Source: Microbacterium binotii (lineage in GTDB: Bacteria; Actinomycetota; Actinomycetes; Actinomycetales; Microbacteriaceae). Taken from it: DNA of 64,000 nt. The translations under genes and the position numbers were made by a program. Location: positions 2,976,001-3,040,000 of the forward strand of contig NZ_CP090347.1 in the NCBI RefSeq assembly GCF_021398715.1, given 5' to 3'. This document shows, one piece after another, positions 59,131 to 64,000 of this stretch (its first letter is position 1; every line of letters begins with the position of its first letter). Below the pieces are notes generated by a model. That model had not been told where the DNA came from. It saw only the letters and a list, made by a program, of their open reading frames with translations, and ran no database searches.

Positions 59131-60057
59131 ATGTCCCTCGACGGCAAAGTCGCCATCGTCACCGGATCCGGCCGCGGCCTCGGCCTCGCCTACGCCCAGG
59201 AGCTCGCCCGCCAGGGAGCGCGCGTCGTCGTCAACGACGTGGATGCGGCCACCGCCGCCGAGGCGGTGTCCTCGATCGAGCGCGAGGGGGGCCAGGCCGT
59301 CGCGGTGGTCGCTCCCGTGGGCTCGTCCGAGACGGCGAAGGAGCTCGTCCGCACGGCCGTCGACACCTACGGCCGGCTCGACATCCTCGTCACCAACGCC
59401 GGCGTCCTTCGCGACACCGTGCTCTGGAAGATGAGCGACGAGGCCTTCGACACCGTCATCGACGTACACCTGCGCGGCACGTTCACGTGCGTCCGCGAGG
59501 CCGCCACCTACATGCGTGAGAACGAGATCGCCGGTCGCATCATCTGCATCGGCTCGCCGACCGGTCAGCGCGGCAACTTCGGCCAGACCAACTACGCCGC
59601 CGCCAAGGCCGGCATCGTCGGCATGGTGCGCACCTGGGCGCTCGAGCTCAAGAAGGCCGGCATCACCGCCAACGCCGTGATCCCCGTGGCCGCCACCGCC
59701 ATGACCGCGACCCTGCCGTACTTCGCCGCGGCGGTCGAGGCGGAGGAGGCGGGTGAGCCGATGCCCGCGTTCTACCGTCACGACCTCGGCTTCGGAACCT
59801 CCGACGACGTGGCCGGCCTCATCGCCTTCCTCGCCTCGGATGCGGCGGCGAACGTCTCCGGCCAGGCGATCGGCGTCGGCGGCGACCGCATCCAGCTCTG
59901 GTCGCACCCCGAGCCCGTGGTCACCGCGTACCGCGAGGGCGGCTGGAGCGCGGCGGCGCTCGAGTCGGAGTTCGCCGACCTGGTCGGCGACAACCTGCAG
60001 TCGGTCGGTGAGCGCTTCCCCGCCCTGCCGGAAGAGCTGCAGCGCCCCCGCCCCTGA
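59131..60057 (+). CDS. SDR dehydrogenase (likely hydroxyacyl-CoA dehydrogenase, CouN-like)
   Basis: A 308-residue short-chain dehydrogenase. It has the cofactor motif VAIVTGSGRGLGLAYAQELARQG, NDVD at the end of strand 2, LVTNAGVLRD, the catalytic Ser in IICIGSPTGQRG and the YxxxK in TNYAAAKAGIVG. Its length is longer than the average SDR, with a C-terminal tail WSAAALESEFADLVG typical of the fatty-acyl/steroid branch. By analogy to the Rhodococcus hydroxycinnamate pathway it should oxidise the 3-hydroxy-3-arylpropanoyl-CoA to the 3-keto thioester. GGAG stands before ATG 59131. Confidence 0.82.
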   Translation: MSLDGKVAIVTGSGRGLGLAYAQELARQGARVVVNDVDAATAAEAVSSIEREGGQAVAVVAPVGSSETAKELVRTAVDTYGRLDILVTNAGVLRDTVLWKMSDEAFDTVIDVHLRGTFTCVREAATYMRENEIAGRIICIGSPTGQRGNFGQTNYAAAKAGIVGMVRTWALELKKAGITANAVIPVAATAMTATLPYFAAAVEAEEAGEPMPAFYRHDLGFGTSDDVAGLIAFLASDAAANVSGQAIGVGGDRIQLWSHPEPVVTAYREGGWSAAALESEFADLVGDNLQSVGERFPALPEELQRPRP

Positions 60058-60121
60058 GACTCGAGGGGTCTGGTGAGACCGGGCCCCTCGCACCACGCAT
60101 CCCCGACGACGAGGAACGCCG

Positions 60122-61009
60122 ATGACCACGCGCTACGAACCCGCGATCGACCTGTCCGCCATCACGGCGATCGACGTGCATGTGCACATCGAGGTCGACG
60201 CGCACGGACACTCCTCGCTTCCCGACGATCTGGCCAAGGCTGCCTCCGCGTACTTCAGCGCCGACGTGGGGCGCCCCGATCTGGACGCGGTCGCCGCGTA
60301 CTACCGTGAGCGCTCCATGGCAGCGGTGGTGTTCACCGTGGACGCGCAGACGGAACTGCAGCATGCGGCACTGTCGAGCGAGGAGATCGCGGAGGGTGCG
60401 GCGCGCAACAACGACGTGCTCATCCCGTTCGGCTCCGTCGACCCGCGTCAGGGGCAGGCCGCGATCGATCGCGCGCGACACCTGATCGAGGACTACGGCG
60501 TGCGCGGCTTCAAGTTCCACCCCACGGTGCAGGGCTTCGACCCGAGCGACGAGCAGTACTTTCCGCTGTACGAGACGATGCAGGCGACCGGCGTGGTGAC
60601 GCTCTTCCACACGGGGCAGACGGGCATCGGCGCGGGGATGCGGGGCGGCCGCGGCTTCCGCCTCGCGCTGTCGAATCCGATGCTGCTCGACACGGTCGCA
60701 GCGCGGTTCCCCGACCTGCAGATCATCATGGCCCACCCCTCGGTGCCGTGGCAGGACGAGGCGATCTCTGTGGCGACCCACAAGCACAACACGTGGATCG
60801 ACCTGTCGGGCTGGAGCCCGAAGTACTTCCCGCCGCAGCTGGTGCGGGCGGCGAACTCGTTTCTGAAGAGCCGCATCCTGTTCGGCTCGGACTTCCCGCT
60901 GCTCACCCCCGACCGGTGGCTGCGCGACGTGGCGCAGATCGAGATGAAGCCCGAGGTCATGCCCGGCATCCTCAAGGACAACGCCGCTCGTCTGCTCGGA
61001 CTCGGATAG
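60122..61009 (+). CDS. Amidohydrolase-family hydrolase (CouO-like)
   Basis: A 295-residue amidohydrolase-2 family protein with the HxH zinc site DVHVHIEVD at the start, a metal or substrate residue in KFHPTVQGF, His in LFHTGQTG and AHPSVPW, and the terminal Asp in LFGSDFP. The family includes decarboxylases and lactonases. In Rhodococcus the member encoded in the hydroxycinnamate cluster (CouO) hydrolyses 4-hydroxyphenyl-beta-ketoacyl-CoA, releasing acetyl-CoA and 4-hydroxybenzoate, and the context here is the same. That assignment is by synteny. It is followed after 3 bp by the acyl-CoA dehydrogenase gene. Confidence 0.82.
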   Translation: MTTRYEPAIDLSAITAIDVHVHIEVDAHGHSSLPDDLAKAASAYFSADVGRPDLDAVAAYYRERSMAAVVFTVDAQTELQHAALSSEEIAEGAARNNDVLIPFGSVDPRQGQAAIDRARHLIEDYGVRGFKFHPTVQGFDPSDEQYFPLYETMQATGVVTLFHTGQTGIGAGMRGGRGFRLALSNPMLLDTVAARFPDLQIIMAHPSVPWQDEAISVATHKHNTWIDLSGWSPKYFPPQLVRAANSFLKSRILFGSDFPLLTPDRWLRDVAQIEMKPEVMPGILKDNAARLLGLG

Positions 61010-61012
61010 CCC

Positions 61013-62206
61013 ATGAATCCGAGACTGCGCAGCGAAGCGCCTTTCGGTCACGACGCTCTCGGGTACGCCGAGGCGATGCTCAGCGAGGGCGCCCGCGCTG
61101 CCCTCGCCCGCCTCGACGACACGTTGCGCACCCGGATCGCGCCGCTGCTGCCCGCCGCGTGGGAGAGCGCGACCCTGCCGGCCGCCGTCATCGACGCCCT
61201 CGCGCCTCTCGATCTGATGCAGCCGGTCGGCGTGGAGCCGTCAGAGGCCGCATCCTCCGTCTTCTCCGGCTACCGCGCGTTCGTCCTCGCCCGCACCGAC
61301 GTGTCGGTCGCGACGGCGTACAACGCGCAGTCGGGACTGTTCCGCACCGCCGTGCGCCGCGGCGGCTCGCCCGAACAGGTCGCCGCGCTGGACGACGCGA
61401 TCCGCAGCTTCGCGCTGCGGGGCGTCTTCGCACTGACGGAGCCCGACCACGGCTCCGACATCGCGGGCGGGCTCGCCACGACCGCCACGCGCGAGGGCGA
61501 CGGCTGGGTCATCGACGGCGCGAAGCGGTGGATCGGCGGCGCCGACACCGCCGACGTGCTCGTCGTGTTCGCACGCGCCGCCGACGACGGCGAGGTCAAG
61601 GCATTCCTCGTGCCCCGGGACGCGCCCGGCGTCACGCTGACCCGCATCGAGGGCAAGATGTCGCTGCGACCCATGCAGAACTTCGACATCCGCCTCGACG
61701 GCGTGCGCGTCGAGGAGAGCGCGCGGCTCCAGCGGGTCGACAGCTGGCGCGACGTGGCCGAGATCCTGCGATCGCTGCGCTCGGACGTGGCCTGGATCGC
61801 GACGGGCCTGCAGGCCGGCGCCCTGGATGCGGCGGTCGCGTACGTACGCGAGCGCGAGCAGTTCGGTTCGCCGCTGGGCGGCTTCCAGCTCGTGCAGGAG
61901 AAGCTCGCTCGCATCCTCGGCAACCTGACCGCATCCCTCGGCATCGTCACGCGTCTGTCCGCCCGACAGGATACGGGCGTGCTGCGCGACGAGGACTCGG
62001 CGCTGGCCAAGATGCAGACCGCCCGCCTCGCCCGTGAGAGCGTCGCGCTCGCCCGCGAGGTGCAGGGAGGCAACGGCATCCTCCTCGAGCACGGCGCCGC
62101 ACGGTTCTTCGCCGACGCGGAGGCCGTCTACTCCTACGAGGGCACACACGAGATGACCGCCCTGATCGTCGGGCGCGGGCTCACGGGCTCCTCCGCCTTC
62201 GTCTGA
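61013..62206 (+). CDS. Acyl-CoA dehydrogenase
   Basis: A 397-residue flavoprotein of the acyl-CoA dehydrogenase family. FALTEPDHGSDIAGGL and WVIDGAKRWIGGADTADVLVVFAR form the flavin-binding middle domain. The C-terminal helices include REQFGSPLGGFQLVQEKLARI, and the catalytic base is the Glu in VYSYEGTHEM, the position used by the isovaleryl/glutaryl group. It dehydrogenates a saturated acyl-CoA. In this cluster it could desaturate dihydro-hydroxycinnamoyl-CoA to the cinnamoyl thioester, widening the substrate range. It follows the amidohydrolase gene directly and precedes the hydratase gene by 23 bp. Confidence 0.88.
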   Translation: MNPRLRSEAPFGHDALGYAEAMLSEGARAALARLDDTLRTRIAPLLPAAWESATLPAAVIDALAPLDLMQPVGVEPSEAASSVFSGYRAFVLARTDVSVATAYNAQSGLFRTAVRRGGSPEQVAALDDAIRSFALRGVFALTEPDHGSDIAGGLATTATREGDGWVIDGAKRWIGGADTADVLVVFARAADDGEVKAFLVPRDAPGVTLTRIEGKMSLRPMQNFDIRLDGVRVEESARLQRVDSWRDVAEILRSLRSDVAWIATGLQAGALDAAVAYVREREQFGSPLGGFQLVQEKLARILGNLTASLGIVTRLSARQDTGVLRDEDSALAKMQTARLARESVALAREVQGGNGILLEHGAARFFADAEAVYSYEGTHEMTALIVGRGLTGSSAFV

Positions 62207-62229
62207 ACATCCACCGAAAGGAACCCATC

Positions 62230-62682
62230 ATGACCACGACCGCCGCATACGCCGACGCCGCATCCCTCGCGGGCACCGACCTCGGCTTCACCGACTGGCT
62301 CGAGGTGACCCAGGACCGGGTGAACCTCTTCGCGGACGCGACCGACGACCACCAGTGGATCCACGTCGACCCGGAGCGCGCCAAGGAGGGCCCTTTCGGA
62401 GGTCCGATCGCGCACGGTTTCCTGTCGCTGTCGCTGACCGTGAAGTTCTGGTCCGAGCTGTTCGATCTCGAGGGCGTCAGCACCAAGGTGAACTACGGCC
62501 TCGACAAGGTGCGCTTCGTCTCGCCCGTCGCCGTCGGCGCCCGCATCCGCGGCGGCGCCGTCATCGCCGAGGTCACCGAGGTACCCGGCGGATACCAGTT
62601 CGCGGTCGACCAGACGATCGAGATCGAGGGCGCCACCAAGCCCGCCGTCGTCGCCCGCGGGCTGTACCGCTTCTACGCCTGA
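62230..62682 (+). CDS. MaoC-like enoyl-CoA hydratase (CouM-like)
   Basis: A 150-residue hotdog-fold hydratase of the R-specific enoyl-CoA hydratase type. The active-site motif FADATDDHQWIHVDPERAKEGPFGGPIAHGF contains the catalytic Asp and His (DDHQWIH), and the chain ends with a conserved Tyr/Arg tail. In the Rhodococcus pathway CouM adds water to hydroxycinnamoyl-CoA, and the same role is inferred here. AAGGAAC lies ten bases before ATG 62230. Confidence 0.85.
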   Translation: MTTTAAYADAASLAGTDLGFTDWLEVTQDRVNLFADATDDHQWIHVDPERAKEGPFGGPIAHGFLSLSLTVKFWSELFDLEGVSTKVNYGLDKVRFVSPVAVGARIRGGAVIAEVTEVPGGYQFAVDQTIEIEGATKPAVVARGLYRFYA

Positions 62683-62732
62683 CCCCTCCCCTCCGGGCTG
62701 CGCCCCGAACCCACCATCACGAGGATGCAACG

Positions 62733-64000
62733 ATGCATGATCACGGACTGGGATCCTGGATCACCAAGAGACGACTGAAGAGCCCCGGCAAACCCGCGAT
62801 CATCGTCGACGGCGGCGAGACGCTGTCGTACGGCGAGTTCGCCGACGCCGTCGATCGCACGGCGGCCGTGCTGCGCGAACGCGGCGTCGGCAGAGCGGAT
62901 GCGGTGGCCTACCTCGGCGAGAACAGCCCGGCGTTCCTTCAGGTGCTCTTCGCCTGCGCCCGACTGGGGGCCGTGTTCGTGCCGGTCAACACGCGCCTCG
63001 CGGCACCCGAGATCCGGCATGTGCTGACCGACTCGGGCGCCCGCGTGCTCATCCACGACCCGGAGTTCGCCGAGCGCATCATCCCCGGGATCGAGGCCGC
63101 ATCCATCGGCGAGGTCATCCTGACCGGTGAGGGGATCTCGCACCATCCGGGCCTCGCCGCGCTGGTGCGGGACGCCGACGGCGCCTCCGTCGGGACGACG
63201 GCTGTGACGCTCGAGGATCCCGCGGCGATCGTCTACACGTCCGGCACGACCGGGCGAGCGAAGGGCGCGGTCCTCACGCACGGCAACCTCACCTGGGTCG
63301 CGTTGAACTGCATCATCGACTACGACGTGGTCTCGACCGACGTCGCGCTGATGATCTCGCCGCTGTTCCACGTCGCCGCCCTCGGGATGGGCGCGCTGCC
63401 GGTGGTGCTCAAGGGGGCGGCCCTCGTGCTGGAGAAGGGATTCGACGCCGGTCGCGCGCTGACCCTGATCGAACGACACCGCATCACGATGCTCAGCGGC
63501 GTGCCCACGACGTACCAGCTGATGGCCGATCACCCTGACTGGCCCACGACCGACCTGTCGAGCCTGCAGAAGCTGACGTGCGGCGGTTCGGCAGTGCCCA
63601 CCCGCATCCTCAACGCCTTCGAGGCGCGGGGGCTGTCGTTCTCGCAGGGGTACGGCATGACCGAGACCTCGCCCGGCGCCACCTCCCTGGCACCGGCGAT
63701 GACCCGCGCGAAGCAGGGCAGCGTGGGCCTGCCGCACTTCTTCACCGAGGTGCGCGTGACCGACGACACGGGCGCCGTCGTGCCTGCGGGGACGGTCGGG
63801 GAGATCGAGATCGCGGGACCCAACGTGTTCCCCGGATACCACGGGCTCCCGGACGAGACGGCGGCGGCGTTCCGCGAGGACGGCTGGTTCCGCTCCGGCG
63901 ACCTCGGCTATCTGGACGAGGACGGCTACCTCTTCATCTCCGACCGACTGAAGGACATGATCATCTCCGGCGGAGAGAACATCTATCCCGCCGAGGTCGA
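62733..64000 (+). CDS. AMP-dependent acyl-CoA ligase, cut by the window end (CouL-like)
   Basis: The frame is open from ATG 62733 (GAGG seven bases upstream) past the window end, 422 codons so far. The ATP-binding motif VYTSGTTGRAKGAVLTH begins about residue 166, the A5 motif is GYGMTETSPG, and GDLGYLDEDGYLFI and SGGENIYPAEV follow near the end. The catalytic lysine of the C-terminal domain lies beyond the window. It belongs to the CoA ligases acting on aromatic or medium-chain acids. Being last in a MarR-regulated cluster with hydratase, dehydrogenase and hydrolase, it probably activates a hydroxycinnamate to its CoA thioester. Confidence 0.88.
   Translation, partial: MHDHGLGSWITKRRLKSPGKPAIIVDGGETLSYGEFADAVDRTAAVLRERGVGRADAVAYLGENSPAFLQVLFACARLGAVFVPVNTRLAAPEIRHVLTDSGARVLIHDPEFAERIIPGIEAASIGEVILTGEGISHHPGLAALVRDADGASVGTTAVTLEDPAAIVYTSGTTGRAKGAVLTHGNLTWVALNCIIDYDVVSTDVALMISPLFHVAALGMGALPVVLKGAALVLEKGFDAGRALTLIERHRITMLSGVPTTYQLMADHPDWPTTDLSSLQKLTCGGSAVPTRILNAFEARGLSFSQGYGMTETSPGATSLAPAMTRAKQGSVGLPHFFTEVRVTDDTGAVVPAGTVGEIEIAGPNVFPGYHGLPDETAAAFREDGWFRSGDLGYLDEDGYLFISDRLKDMIISGGENIYPAEV

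Overview
The window is a high-GC (about 70% by eye) chromosomal segment from an actinobacterium, most likely Microbacterium or a close Microbacteriaceae relative. Four things point there: GTG starts and ATGA/GTGA gene overlaps, the coproporphyrin-type haem genes (HemY plus HemQ), an ESX-4-like type VII secretion system, and an extreme excess of the 8-mer GGATGCGG/CCGCATCC. I found no tRNA, rRNA, CRISPR array or intact insertion sequence.

Left third (1-25.5 kb): two blocks of type VII secretion genes bracket housekeeping genes. The first block is eccB (cut by the window edge), mycP and an FHA-domain membrane protein. The second is eccD, an RDD-FHA protein and eccC. Between them lie glyS, a lipoprotein, a HhH-GPD protein and a nearly complete haem cluster. 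In that cluster hemA is divergent from hemE-hemY, then come three small membrane/stress-type proteins, then hemQ-hemC-hemD-hemB-hemL. Ferrochelatase is absent. A frameshifted gene and cofD follow.

Middle (25.5-39.8 kb): accessory and transport genes. These are LysR/EamA, a DrrAB-like ABC exporter with four 11-bp-phased direct repeats in front of it, and a large convergent AfsR/SARP regulator. A 3-kb lower-GC island follows, holding five co-directional small membrane-protein genes; two of them are broken by single-base frameshifts and they form two paralogous pairs. After the island come a hydrolase, a lone condensation-domain protein, an ABM-domain protein and a POT-family peptide transporter.

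Right third (39.8-64 kb): aromatic catabolism. The reconstructed route runs from hydroxycinnamates through a Cou-type CoA-dependent side-chain pathway (MarR regulator, SDR dehydrogenase, amidohydrolase-family hydrolase, acyl-CoA dehydrogenase, MaoC hydratase, CoA ligase) to 4-hydroxybenzoate. PobA makes protocatechuate; PcaHG-B-C-D open the ring and carry it to 3-oxoadipate; PcaIJ and PcaF give succinyl-CoA and acetyl-CoA. Three IclR-family regulators, a MarR and several palindromic operators accompany these genes. Interposed at 43.3-50 kb are two small hydrolase loci, a hydrolase-membrane fusion, a CatA-type acetyltransferase and an AraC-family regulator.

Two regulatory themes recur. Many non-operonic genes show TANNNT exactly 6-7 nt before the start codon, the leaderless-transcript signature. 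Long intergenic palindromes, including a 75-bp element present twice, occur at four places.
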